This document shows, piece after piece, positions 33,269 through 45,848 of a DNA stretch of 64,000 bases. Position numbers and translations under genes: made by a program. Under the pieces are notes generated by a model. The model ran no database searches. It saw only the letters and a program-made list of their open reading frames with translations, and had not been told where the DNA came from. Source of the stretch: Larix kaempferi (lineage: Eukaryota > Streptophyta > Pinopsida > Pinales > Pinaceae); contig BSBM01000637.1 of NCBI GenBank assembly GCA_027924585.1, positions 5,208,001 to 5,272,000 on the forward strand. The letters are read 5' to 3'. How positions within the stretch are numbered: position 1 is the first letter of the stretch; each line of letters starts with the position of its first letter.

Positions 33269-34744
33269 GATGATTTATTCACTTAACCATTGGCTCGGTT
33301 TGAAAAAATTCTATGGTAAATAAAATATTGGCGTACCAAAATAACCACTCATCCTGTTTTGCACCTAGAGCTAGCCTAATTGGACTTAGGAAAATGCCCA
33401 CCATTTCTCACCTGTGAGGGATAAAACATTTCTGAGAGCATAGGTTTGTAGCTGTATTATTTATTCACTTGACCATTAACTCATTTTTGAAAAGAAGTAT
33501 CTGGTCAAGGAGATATTTTCCTTCCAAAACAACCATTCAACCTATTTTTCACCCTACAAGAAAAATGCTTGCCATCGGAAAAATTGGTTAAGTATTGAAA
33601 AACAATCCTAAGAAGGCTTGGAAAAACGCCCACCATTTCTCCCTTGTGAGGGATAAAAAAATTTCTGAAAGCAACCGCTTGGAGGTGGATGATTTATGCA
33701 CTTGACCAATGGCTTGGTTTTGAAAAAGAGTCTATGGTGAAGAAAATATTGGCCTTCCAAAACAACCACTCCTTCTGTTTTGCACCTAAAATTGGCCTAA
33801 ATGGCCTTAGGAAAATGCCCACCATTTCTCACCTGTGAGGGATATAAAATTTCCTAGAGAATAAGTATGTAGTTGGATGATTTATTCGCTTGACCATTCA
33901 CTCATTTTTTAAAACAATTCTCTTGTCAAGCTGATATTTTCCTGCCAAAACAGCCATTCAACCTATTTTCACACTTCTAGAAAAATGCTTGCCATTGGAA
34001 AAATTGGTTATGTATTTAAAAACAGGCCTATGTAGAATTGGGAAAATTCCCACCATTTCTCACCTGTGAGGGATAATATTTTTTTGAAAGCATAAGTTGG
34101 AAGGGGGATGATTTATGCACTTAACCATTGGCTCAGTTTTGAAAAAAAATCCATGGTCAAGAAAATATTGGCCTGCCAAACCAACCACTCATCCTGTTTT
34201 GCACCTAGAAATGGCCTAAATGGCCTTAGGAAAATGCCCACCATTTCTCACCTGTGAGGGATAAAAAATTTCTGAGAGCATAAGTTTCTAGGTGGATGAT
34301 TTATTCACTTGACCATTGACTTATTTTTTAAAACAAGTCTCTGGTCAAGGAGATATTTTCCTCCCAAAACAACAATTCAACATGTTTTTCACCCTACCAT
34401 AATAATGCTCACCCTTGGCAAAATTGGTTAAGTATTGAAAAACAGGCCTAAGTAGGCCTGGGAAAATGCCCACCATTTCTCACCTGTGAGGGATAAAAAA
34501 TTTCTGAAAGCATCAGCTTGCAGGTGGATGATTTATGCACTTGACCACTGGCTCTATTTTTAAAAAGACTTTATGGTGAAGAAAATATTGGCCTACCAAA
34601 AAAAGCACTCATCACGTTTTGCACCTAGAACTGGCCTAAATGGCCTTAGGAAAATGCCCACCATTTCTCACCTGTGAGGGATAAAACAATTCTGAGAGCA
34701 TAATTTTTTAGGTGGATGATTTATTCACTTGACCATTTACTCAT
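33269..34744 (+). repeat. Dimeric 420-bp satellite, block 2
   Basis: About three and a half units run between the copia element and element X, with the same alternation of halves as block 1. The block ends at CTCAT (34740-34744), the target of element X. Confidence 0.93.
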
Positions 34745-35014
34745 TGTTATAGCTCAAATTGTCAAACTATGTACCATTGAGAGTCTTTATGTTATATCAC
34801 CATGAGAAACATGATGTTTATGCCTCCTAAAGGTGTTAGGACCCTTTGTCATCATGTTGATCCCTTCCCTAGTCACACTTGGAAGAAAATCCAACAACTT
34901 AGGGGTCGAAAATCACTTGACCTAACCCACTTATAGGTCTCCTAGAGATATTTTCATGCCCTACACGACTATGGGGGCGCGGAAATTCCTTATTTTCACG
35001 TTTTGCATACCTAT
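34745..35014 (+). repeat. 5' LTR of element X, truncated
   Basis: It begins TGTTATAGCTCAAATTG and aligns with 45849-46120 up to GCATACCTAT, after which the two differ completely. The 3' copy continues for another 780 bp, so this LTR lost its right part to deletion or to the arrival of Y. Confidence 0.88.
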
Positions 35015-35841
35015 AAAACGACTGATTTGTTGTCTCAGGAATGATGCAAGTAATAGATAAAAAGACTATCTCTAGTTCATATTGAACAAAGAAAGAGCGA
35101 CTGAGGCAGTTCACCAGCTAGGATGTTTTAAGAGGAAGCAGGTCTATATTGTCATCTTTTGAATTAGTCACAGAAGCAGCAGGTTCATTCTTGAAGATTT
35201 GTTCGCAACTTCATATATTCCCTGTATAATCAAAGGTCAGTTAGATACAGGAATCACATCTCGTTAATTCAAATGGCCTGTATCAAGTATCGAATCAAGT
35301 GTCGAATGAGGTGTCGAATGAAGTGACGAATGACAATCTAAATGAAAGTATAGCTTTGTAACAACACGACTGAATATGCCAAGGTTTACAGTTTTTAAAT
35401 TTTAAGGAATCCAATTGTTAACCATATCGATAATTACCAGTATCATCTCTGTACATGTGAAGAAACTACAATATTTATACGATTATCATTCTCTGTTCAT
35501 TTCGACGGCACAAATAGTTGGCTAATCCGAATATTATCGCATAAACATAGTCTTAAGAATTCTTATATGAATCTGTCACTCCTCGAAATACAGTTTTATT
35601 TCTCATTCTATTCAATTCAATCGGTATGCAAGGAGTCATTGTTTTATTTTAGAGACAACTAAGGGTCATCATGATTTGTAAATGAGCCTTACACTATGAT
35701 TCCTCGATGGCGAATTTTTGTGAATCTTCAACCTTCCCAAAGTTTACAACTTTAGACATTGGTTGAAGATTTGATATGGTTATATGATGTCACCAATACA
35801 TATCTTCTCATTATAATCCATGATTCGAAATTAGTGATGAT
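35015..35841 (+). other. Unassigned stretch upstream of the Y ORF
   Basis: No gene. Around 35285-35332 a short unit TCGAATGA(A/G)GTG occurs four times in degenerate tandem. The rest may be the leader of element Y. Confidence 0.35.
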
Positions 35842-37446
35842 TTGATCATCCAAATGTGTCGTATTTCAACCTATGGTTATTCATTCATTCAGTTGAACCC
35901 CAATTTTAACCCAGTTCATGCTCTGTCCTTATGTTTTATCTCACCAGAGATTGTTCCCCTCCATTCCGAGTTCATACAGCCGCATCCCCTGTTCCACTTA
36001 CCTCTTTTCAGCATGCCTACCCACCATGAGCCCGAAATTTATCAGGATCTGCTTCAAATCCCTGAGTTTCAAGCATGCCGCGAGCTCCTCCTTCAGGTGG
36101 GTTGGGGCTCGTTTCTTCACCTCTTCCATGGAAATGAAAACGAGATTTATTTGTTGTTCGCCAAGGGATTTGATGGAAAGGTGACTAGGGTTGGTCACCT
36201 CATATTTCCAGTGAACGAGGTGTCCATACCAGTGCCTTCCCGCGGAAGGGAGTTCGGTGGAAGAGGCAACTCTTCCTCCCTCGGTTGATGCATGATTTCA
36301 CCCTCAAATCCAGATACTAGAATGTCGTGGGCACAAAAGTGTTCCATCGAGAATGGGTTAAGGTGGATTATGTGGACCCCTTAGCCATTATTTTCCGCCT
36401 CGTCACCTGTGAGGGTAAGTTCACAGTATTTAAGGCTTTTCATCTTAGGCTATTAGCACATTTTGTCATCAATCAAACTCTCAATTTTCCATTTTATCTC
36501 TTGCACAGTCTCAAAAAAATATCAAGCCAAGTTAGGAAGAACACTACCAATCCCTCTGGTAGCCTATACCACCATTGTCTCATCAAAACTCTGATCATCC
36601 ATCAACTCAGGGAAATGTGACAGACTTGGGAGAATTTCATGTTTGAAGTCTTGAATCTACATTTGGTCAAGAATCCCACTACCAAAGACTCTATCTCTGC
36701 CTCTCGAAAGTGCCCTCATCCTGAATCTCTTGACGTCAAACCTCTGCTCGAGTAAAGAAAGATAATAAATCCGTGCAAATTGAGGAATCCATCTTGGTTG
36801 GGAAGTAGCTTAGCCATTCTTCCTCCTCCTCTGAGCATGTCCATAAAGATTTGATGAATTAACCCCCGCTCTTTTCTCATATACCCACCAAATGCAGGGG
36901 GACTAATCACGTTCATCCCATCATTCAAACAGCTCGTTTAGACAACCCCGATGCCCAGCCAAATGAACCCACTCCTGACGCATCCACTCTTGCATAGTCT
37001 GATGCTTCTGTTGACCTACATGAAGCTCCCGTCCCCAAACTCACTCCTACTCTCACTCTAGGCAAGGATCGTGCAAAACCAACCACCTACGCTGACCCCG
37101 AAACATTTTCGATGGGATTAAGCCCTCACAAGAATCTCGAGCACCCTACAGAGCCTTCCACTCCAAGTCACCAAATTGTGGATAATTTAACCAAGGATGT
37201 GGTCTGATTGACAGGACAAAATAGGAAGTATGTTGAGTTGATTGCTAAGCTTCTTGAAGATAACATGGAGTTGCATATTCGGGTGCAAAAAGTCAAAGAT
37301 GCCAACAAAGCCATCACTTCCTCTCATGACATTCTTCAAAAGAATCTCACTACCTTGGAAACCTAATTTAAGAAGTCTAAACCCAAGTCCACTTCATCAT
37401 CTCCGAAGTTGAAGGCAGCAACTGTTGCAGCTCAGCCTTCTTCCTA
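35842..37446 (+). pseudogene. Element Y ORF, decayed in three frames (unrecognised, gag position)
   Basis: The coding feel starts near 35842 and is clear from MPTHHEPEIYQDLLQIPEF (36013). It shifts frame near 36250 to read VFHREWVKVDYVDPLA, CEGKFTVFKAFHLRLLAHF and SGSLYHHCLIKTLIIHQL. Further frameshifts and stops follow, and it ends in a third frame with a Pro/Thr-rich linker and a likely coiled coil (NRKYVELIAKLLEDNMELHI and SSHDILQKNLTTLET), stopping at 37444. About 500 codons remain. The style, a globular N-terminus followed by a coiled coil just before a polypurine tract, recalls the extra ORFs of some plant LTR elements, but I cannot name the domain. No nucleic-acid-binding knuckle is present. 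Confidence 0.5.
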
Positions 37447-37485
37447 ATTTTTCTCTTTGCTCAGTGGGACCTGGCATATCCTTAG

Positions 37486-37495
37486 TTTGGGGGAG
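37486..37495 (+). other. Polypurine tract of element Y
   Basis: TTTGGGGGAG is followed at once by TGTTGATTCCC, a typical plant LTR start. Confidence 0.75.
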
Positions 37496-40149
37496 TGTTG
37501 ATTCCCAATTTTTTCATCATTTTGAATCCATGATCATGCTATAGTCATACCATTTTGTCATTTTTGATGCATCAAGTTCATATTTCTCATCATTTAGACA
37601 TCCACATGGACTCAGGTATCTATTCTTTGAAATGCATTTAATTCTCCTACGATTTTTCATTGATTATCTTCTTGCATGATGAATTAACATCAACTTAACA
37701 TTTCTAAATCCATTGGGAATATAGTTTTGCTGCTACAGGCTATGGTTCTCATGCGGACATTCATTTGGACTCTCATTCGCATACAGACGACCATTCATCC
37801 CATCGTTAGCACTTGAAAAATCATTTGCTTGCCTACTTGGACGCATTGAAGACGCCAACATAGACGTGGATTTTGTTTCCTGCCTGGCATACATGGTTCA
37901 TGAGCTTATGCCTGTAAAGATTTGCTCCATAACTTGCCCAAGCATCCAGCAGTTCCGTTTCCCACATTTAGGAAACTAACATACACGATTTAGGGAAAAA
38001 TGGCATGTTCATCAATGAGGTCATTTCTCAACATTTAAAGACACTGTATTATTAGACAGGTCAACCACTGAAAGGGTCGACCTTCTCTCTGTTGTAATCA
38101 TTATAAAAAGACATCTTAGGTTGTGTAGAGGAAGATGAAAAACACTTTGTAAACTTTGCTTCTGATTTTAATTCAAAACTCAGTTTCAGCTGTTGATTTC
38201 GTTTTCTATTTCATTGCCAGTGACTGAGTAGTGTAGGAACAACCTCTGTCTCTTGACAAGGGCCCCTCAACAATAATGGCTTCGACTGTGCATATGTTTT
38301 GCTTTCCCTCTTTGTTGTACAGCTAAGTGATTTGATATTCAGTCTTGTGGAATGTTCATAGATTCAAATTTTTTTCCTTGTGTTCATGAATTCAGTGTGT
38401 ATAAAAGCAATTTAACTTTTCTCTGTTTATAATTTGTGTATTTTTTGTCATTCGGCCTATCGTGTGTACCAGGATTTCGAACTGTCAATCCACCTTCAAC
38501 ATTTTCAGTTGTGTTTTTTAATTAGCTAGGGTTTGAAATCTTAGATTTAGTATTTCGCTTATATCCTGTAGCTAGTTAGCATTTGAATTTACAGCCAGTA
38601 TTTCATTTATGTTTAAATAGCACATTGTTATTATAGATGTTGTCAATTCCATTTATGTTTCAATCCATTTCATTTCTATAGGTGCAAGAAGATAGAAATA
38701 GGTGTTTGATTAAACTCAAGCAAAAGTAGTCTCATTTGAATTTCAAGATGCAGTCATTCTAAGCTATTTCCATGATTTACATAAACTAGTTTAGTATAGA
38801 TTTGCTCTTCAATTGTAGATCAGTTTGTATTTTTTTTTATGGAAGATTGAGATAGTTTAGTTTGTTGTAGAGGTAGAGTAGCGGTACTTTTTTTTCTGTT
38901 GTAGATGTGCTTGCAAGTTGAATCTGTTTCCAACCATTCGAGTTATTGTTTTATGCTTAGCTATAGGTCTGTTTACAGACTCTGAGTTCAGGTTGTTTTT
39001 GTATTTGATGTTTTATAAATAGCTTGAAGTCTTGATAGGGTAGAGTTATAATTTTGATAGGAATTGCATGTGTTAATTACAAAACAATCATTAGAGATAT
39101 AATAACTTAGAGTGTGTGCTTTTTAGTAGAGTTGGATTGTTAAGTAGTATTTCATTTGGATTGATTTTGGCTAGTGTAACTAGGTTCTTATATGTCATTT
39201 GCTTAATGGATAAGTAATAGTTCACAATGTTTAAATTCTCTTGTAATTGGTCGATTTTTAGATTTCATATCTTTCTAGAAGTTAAGATAGATTTACTTCC
39301 TTTTTGTATTTCTATAGCATTTGTTAGTCACCTTGACACAATCTCCCAAGAAGAGTGGAGTTAGATAATTTAGATAAATTTGCTTATGAATCATTTATTG
39401 TTTGAAACATTAGTTGCCAATGCATGCTTAAACCCTATAGTAACATTTCATTCTCTTGCATTTGTAGTTAGCTATTGGATTGGATTTCATAGGTTAATTA
39501 ATTAATCATATTTCTAAAAGTAGCATGGTTTTTTCTGTCTTTGAATAGTTAATTGCAATTTCATTGGTTTTATAGTTAGAACCTAAATTTTGCATAATAA
39601 CATAGCTTTTCAATTCCTAGAATAGGTTAGATATTATTTAGGGTTTGGATGATTGTTTAGAAGTAGTTTGTTTCTGTAGTATAGTTTGCTTTCAATCAAG
39701 CACTGCTTTCTAGAATAAGTGATTTCCTTGCATTTTGCAATCTCAATTATTGTCCTTAGATTAGAATAGCATAGAGTTAGTTTTGAATTAATAGTTAAGT
39801 TGACTTTAAATTTGAAATTATATTGCAATATTTTCAAGTTACTAGGCTAGGTCTAGATCCGTTCAATAGTTCATAGTTTAAATAATCTTATTTTCTTAAT
39901 AACTCGGTTTTTCATTTTTAAAGTTATTTCTTAATAACTCAGTTTTTCATTTTGAAAGTTATTTTTTAATAACTCGGTTTTTCATTTCGAAAGATTTATA
40001 TTGTCTTTAGTTGAAAATATCATAGGACTTGCATGATAAACATCTTAGGTTACCTTCTACCTTAGCACATACTGTGTCACAACTCTAAGTGTACAAACCC
40101 TGGTTGATAATTAATATTCGAAATTTAATAGACATAAATTACACCAACA
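37496..40149 (+). repeat. Probable 3' LTR of element Y (right end uncertain)
   Basis: It starts TGTTGATTCCC after the polypurine tract. A TATA-like TTATAAAAAG at 38101, followed by transcribed-leader-like text, fits an LTR promoter. It contains no ORF. Three 36-bp units with TTAATAACTCGGTTTTTCAT lie at 39892-39995. The end at ACACCAACA (40149) is a guess, because no 5' partner is present. Confidence 0.45.
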
Positions 40150-41630
40150 AATCTCCATGTAGTTTTTAGCCTCTTTTCCTTGGGTTGTGCATCTTATTTC
40201 CATTACATGCTGAGCTATCTAATGATTGTTGGAAAAGATTGATTCCACTTTAGTTCAAAGGAAAGCTTTATTTTGTCGCTCTTTTGGTAGATTTACAAAT
40301 TGGAAAGCATAAACATTCTTCTTGCTTTAATTTGATCATTTGACATTCTTGGTCTTACACTCATAAGAAGAAGAAAAGCGTGTTTTAGATTTGTGTGCAT
40401 TTGAGTTAGACAAGATTATTGAGTGTTTTTCTTTGTCTTGCATTTAATTGGAAATGTTTGTGGAATCTTTCTTTCCATAGCTTAGATGTGTCTTTTTTGA
40501 GTTTAAAGAGATAGAAAACGGATTATGATTTTTGCATTGGTTACTGATAGAAAGAACTCTTTTTGTCACTTTAGGATAGTTTGGGTATAGTTTACATGAT
40601 TGGTTATCATTCATTAAAAAGCCAAAGTTGCATTTGCATTGGGTTGCACATATTGGGAACGAAAATAATTCTTCCTTACTTTAGCTAGAAGTTCATTCAA
40701 GGAAAAAGACTTGCATAATTCATCCATAGTTGCATGGTTTGAGTCAAGTCTACACACCATCCAGTTGCACTTCCATTTACCTGATTGAGTAAGACAACGA
40801 ACCACTAAAATGTATCCCCCTAATTCAACACATATTAACCTCACTTGAGGATATATAACAATGTTTTAGTAAGGTAGGACACCGGGGATAGGAATCCAAA
40901 CAATTCCCCCTTGTCATTTTCACCTGAGACATAGTTGTTTTCCTCTAGGGTACTAAAATCATCTATTACTTAGTGACACGGTCATCGACCAGTTTGTTGA
41001 GAGGGCCTCCCGTTCCACGTGGGTAAGCAGCGAGGATAGGTTCCGGACGGAATTTGTGGAATAGCGCACTCCACTTAGCGCCTAAGGACATCTATCCATT
41101 GTCTTCCTTGTATTTTTTGTATAGGTGATACAAGGGATCAAAGGAAGAAGCTCTAGTTAACCTTCTTGAACATGTCATGAATGAGGTAGCTTAGTGGCTT
41201 TTCTTCTAGGGCTCTTTTACCCAGGATCCCTTTCGGTAGAGGGATATCCTTCCACTTTGGTCCCTCATTTCATATTCTTCAACTTGGATTTCATCACCTT
41301 GCGAAGGATACGATCTATTGAGGTCTCCAGATCCTAGCTAGGCCTTGCGAAGGATACGATCTATTGAGGTCTCCAGATCCTAGTTAGGAATTTTTCTTGC
41401 TATTTGATCTTTAGAGGGTCTTTTTATTTTTTAGTGCTTCTTGTTGGAATTATGGCCATTTTGTTATAGCTCTCTTACTGCGACACCGGTTACAGTAAAG
41501 TTTTTTGAGCTTGCGTTTTTTGTCCTGTGTGCTTTTTTTTCTTCTAGCTCCCCTTTTGCACACATGATTTCCCAAGGGTTTTTTGAGTTATTTTTAGCAA
41601 GACTTCATCCACATCACGTGGTCTTGTTCC
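40150..41630 (+). other. Non-coding leader or junction region of element X
   Basis: No gene is supported. It includes a perfect-looking 47-bp tandem duplication at 41297-41391 (CCTTGCGAAGGATACGATCT opens each copy). It precedes the start of the X gag remnant at 41631. Confidence 0.4.
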
Positions 41631-43135
41631 ATGGATCCATATCCATGCACCCAAGCTCCTTCTAGGACTACCAATCAAGAGACCCCTTTTCAAGGGGTAC
41701 CTTTTGTCTTTCCTCCAGTTGGAGATATTGACCTCCTCCCTTTATTGCCACTTTAAATCTTCTTGGATTAACCATAGGATTACCGGTATGGTTATTCAAT
41801 CTGGTGATTCTAGTTGTACCCAATGTTTCAAATGTTAAATCTCCACCACGAGAGTGTCAATCCCAAACTAATCATTCCCCTTCTTCGTCAAATGTATATT
41901 CTTCCGTTCCTTCTTCCTCACTTGATCAAAGCAATAATGTTAGTAATCAGGAGGATAAGAAGAAGAAGAAGGATAAGAAAGAGACCAAGCATCAACCAGT
42001 TTCCTCTAATGGAACACATTCTATGAAAACACCTCATAGACCCAAGTTCCTTTACAAGCTTTGTAAGGGTGATCACCTTCTCAAGGATTGTCCTGGTCTT
42101 TCCAAAGTGTTAGAAGAGTGGTCTAAAGCCTCCAAACCACCTATATCGGCAACCTCTGGACATCATACTGATGATACCCCATAAACTAGTGACTCTATGG
42201 TTAAGGGTAGGAAAGGTAAAGTCAAGAATCCTTGTCTGTTATGCAAGGGCATGCACCTTACTTACCTTTGTCCACACATGCATGAAGCTTCACAATTATT
42301 GGAAGAGATTGTTAGATTTCATAAATTGTGCCTTGACCCCCCATTGGTTGATGAAGTGTTCGATCTAGCCCTGTCCTCAGTTGATCCCACTCTTTCTTCA
42401 AAGAGTGAAGTTGAATTAGTTGAGTCGACACCATCTCCACTTGATTCCACTCTTTCATTGGATAATGTTGAGACCGAAGTGGTCACCATGACAAAATCTT
42501 CGTCTCGTTCTAATTTTTTGGTTGAGAGTGAATTGAAAACCGCTGATGTTTTCCTGGTCAGTTCAGATTGTTCTAGACAAGAGGGAATTCCACCCATTTC
42601 AATGGAGCCTCCCCCAAGTACTAAGGTCATTTCCTTTCATTGGAATAGCCTAAAAGAATCCCGTATTCCTTCAGATGTTCCTTTCCAGATATCTGTAGGA
42701 ATTTTCAATAAGAAAATATTTCACACTATAGTTGGCGAGGGAGCTTCTGTTAGTATTTTATCCTCAATTTCTTGGAAAGCTATAGGTTCTCCTCAGCTTA
42801 TGCCAGTCACTGACTAGATACTGGCTTTCAATAGAAGGACTATTGGACCTTTGGGAATCCTTCCGCAGTTACCTATCACCTTAGGAGGGAAAACTGTCTG
42901 TATTGATGTTATGGTAGTCCAAAGTCCCTTGGATTTTAATCTGCTCCTTGGATGTGATTATGTCTATGCTATGAAAGCTATAGTGTCCACACTCTTTCGA
43001 GTGATGTATTTTCCCTATGACTCGAGGATCATGACCATTGATCAACTTTCCTTTGTGACACTAAATCATCGCATGATTGCGAGTCATCAAACTTCCTTGA
43101 ATGTTCCACATATTTTAGTTGTTTCTTCCCCTTAA
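41631..43135 (+). pseudogene. gag-pr: Element X Gag remnant and protease
   Basis: A gag start (MDPYPCTQAPSRTTNQETPF) at 41631 runs 41 codons to a stop. The capsid core is missing. The frame from about 41804 then runs to 43135 with stops at 42182 (TAA) and 42815 (TAG). It carries a Lys-rich patch (EDKKKKKDKKETKH) and two zinc-knuckle-like motifs: YKLCKGDHLLKDC, whose first Cys is Tyr, and CLLCKGMHLTYLC, which is complete. The aspartic protease follows: VGEGASVSILSS has Gly in place of the catalytic Asp, then LPITLGGKTVCIDVMVVQSP and DFNLLLGCDYVYAM. A protease would normally cut the Gag-Pol precursor. This one is inactive from the lost Asp and stops. Nothing of RT follows. Confidence 0.85.
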
Positions 43136-45848
43136 GGATAGGGGGCATGTCTCTAGCCTCTGGACATCATGCTGGAGTTACCCCTTGGATTCTTAGGTTG
43201 GGGGGCACACTACCAACCTTTGGACATCATGTTGGGTAGGAACCAATCACAAGCATAGTTTTTCTTTGGTTTCAAGCTTGCGTAAAAATGAAACCACTCC
43301 CAAGCATAGTTTACCTTTGGTTTTGAGCTTGTGTAAAAATGAAACCATTCCCAAGCATAGTTTACCTTTGGTTTCAAGCTTGCATAAAAAATGAAACCAA
43401 CTTTATGAGCATAGCTCCCTTTCTGTGTCAAGCTCGTTAAAAAATGAAACAGATTCCCCTCCCTTTGAGTCTAGTCTCCCACCATATTTGGGACTTGAAC
43501 CTTCATTTCATATACCTGTGTCACTTAATCCTCATTCTTCCTATCCCTCTAGTGAACATTTTCCTGTTAGTAGCCAAGAATTTAATTGAGTGAAGAAGAA
43601 GAGTAGGAAAACGAAATGAAGCTTGGGGGGCATGTCTCCAGTATCTGGACATCATACTGGAGTTAAGCCGCTAACTTTTGTTGATAAGGATGGGGACACA
43701 CTTTGAAACCTATGGACTTCATGTTGGGAAGTAACCCATCAATGGGCCTCATTATGAGCATAATTTAGTTACCACTTCAAGCTCGCTAAAAAATGAAAGC
43801 ATAATCCTGAGCATAGTTCATATTCTGTTGCAAGCTCGTTAAAAAATGAAGCAGATACCATGAGCATTCTTTTAACCTTTCTTCGAGCTCGTTAAAAAAG
43901 TAAGAGGTGTCGAGCTTACTTTTCATGTTTTCATGATCTGGTTAAAAATATGAAAAGTGGTTTTGAGATTACTTTTTCGTTTTTCGTGCTCTGATCCAAA
44001 AATGAAAAAGATTTCGAGTGTTTTTGATACCATTGTCATGCTTGTTAAAAATTAAGTAAAAAGGTGTGTCTAACGAGTATAGGTTTATCATTGTATCCGG
44101 CCTCGCTAGACTACTTACTGAAAAGGAGCTGTGCCAAGTTTACTTTTTCCTTTGTCGTACTCGGTCACCAACCATGACAAAGTTGTACATGGAGCCCTCT
44201 TTAAGCACTTTTCATGCTCCTAAAATAGGAAATTATTGCTGAGCGAACTTGTTTCTTTTACGCTCGTAAAAGGATTTGAAAGGACGTCTATTCGGTGGTA
44301 GGTTATCCCTTTTGTGTTCCGCTTAGAGTATTTACGAGAAAGGTACACCTTAGTAAACCTTTGACTAGGAGAGTTCCTCCAGATATTATTTTACACTTTT
44401 TTGGGACTGGGGGCTAACTTTTACAAAAAATTCAAAACCTGGAGTCTTCTTTAGATTATTTCAAACTCTCTAAACATGAAAAATCACCGAGTTTCCCTTC
44501 CTTGGACTCATAAAATCAAACATCGAAGGACCCTTTTGGGATTGAGCCCCTCCTTTCTCAGGTTCATAACACATGTGCGATTGGACTCGTCCAAAGGATG
44601 AGCTATACTGAGCATCTGTTATCCTCCTCAAGCATGTTAAAAAACAAAGAGGTACTCGTCAAGCATGATGGGGGTTGGGGAGAAATAAGTTAAGTTTGTT
44701 TTAGAAATCTTTATGGAAGCTTCTGTCGCCCTTGAACATGACACGTGTTTGTGTCTCATCATATATTTGGGTAATCTGCTTGTCTCTAAGTCATGCCAAT
44801 TCTATGAGTCATCCCGATCCTTCAAGTCATCTGAAGAATGCCTCAATAATCGTTTCATTATGTCTTGGTCTCTACTTCGCTGAGTCAATGCTTCCAATTC
44901 ATTATTGTCATGCCATTCAATGTTCAAGGGAAGTTTACTTGAGTTAGCCTCTGCAATATTGTCATCCTTTACATCCTTATGTTAGTCCATACCCATCTGA
45001 TTCATTACTTCACATCACTTTCCTATGTCGGTTTCATGTCATTGATGTGGGATTCATCATGGCCCTCCTTCGATGAGTCTATTCCTATCGACTTCAACTC
45101 ATTATCCAGGAATTAGGCTTAGAAACCAACCCTGGTACCTTGGTACCTGCATGCCTCAATGGGAGGTTTCCTCGTGTTTGATGGTATGTTTTCATCATTG
45201 ACCTCCGATCGAATGATCTTGTGGATGTTCGACGTCAACTCATCTATTCTCATTTTTTCGAGATGTACTATGATACCTTGGGATTCATTATCATCATTGG
45301 TGATTTCGCTCGCACTTGTTAGCAATCCACATCATTGACCAATAATCAATTGGTTTCTGCCATGTTCAACTTCAACACCTTGTAATAACATGGTTAGATT
45401 TGTATTGATTTGGGATCAGGTAGAAGACCCTGGATGGTTCTGAAGTCTATTTAGCACATCTAGGTTGCAATGGTAATTTTTTGAGTAGGTTTCAACATGG
45501 ACATTATTTTGGTGACCTCATTGATGTATAGTAACACAGATCCACTCTTGTATTGGTCGTGGTTGTTTCATTTTCTTATCATGGATCTACGCTTGTAGTC
45601 TAGTATCCATGATTTGTCTTCAATTATTATTGAGTCAGTACTATCATGGATCTGCGATGTATTGGTCAGCAACCATGCTTTGAGTCAGTTGTTATGACCA
45701 TGGGTATGCTCGCCTCAGGGTTGTTAGACATATTGTTGATATTTTCTTGCAGATCTTCTCTAGTTCTCCTTCAGATATCATTGCAGACTTATTATTGGTA
45801 AAGTGTTTCGGCCATCAAATTCATTCTAACCTCACACTTTAGGGGGAA
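43136..45848 (+). repeat. Long 3' non-coding region of element X with decaying 51-bp repeats
   Basis: Two clear 51-bp units (GTAAAAATGAAACCA and CCCAAGCATAGTTTACC) lie at about 43282-43384, with flanking copies. They decay into looser GAGCATAG / GCTCGTTAAAAAATGAA motifs up to about 44650. The phrase CTGGACATCATGCTGG also recurs at about 43160, 43222 and 43650. Because 51 is divisible by three, repeated short ORFs appear; these are not genes. The stretch 44650-45837 is featureless. A polypurine tract TTTAGGGGGAA closes it at 45838-45848. Confidence 0.65.

Noticed and set aside
43210-43431. Minus-strand ORF with a 17-residue repeat (NYAWEWFHFY)
   Set aside because: It mirrors the 51-bp DNA repeat in the non-coding 3' region of element X; 51 is divisible by three, so the frame persists by arithmetic.
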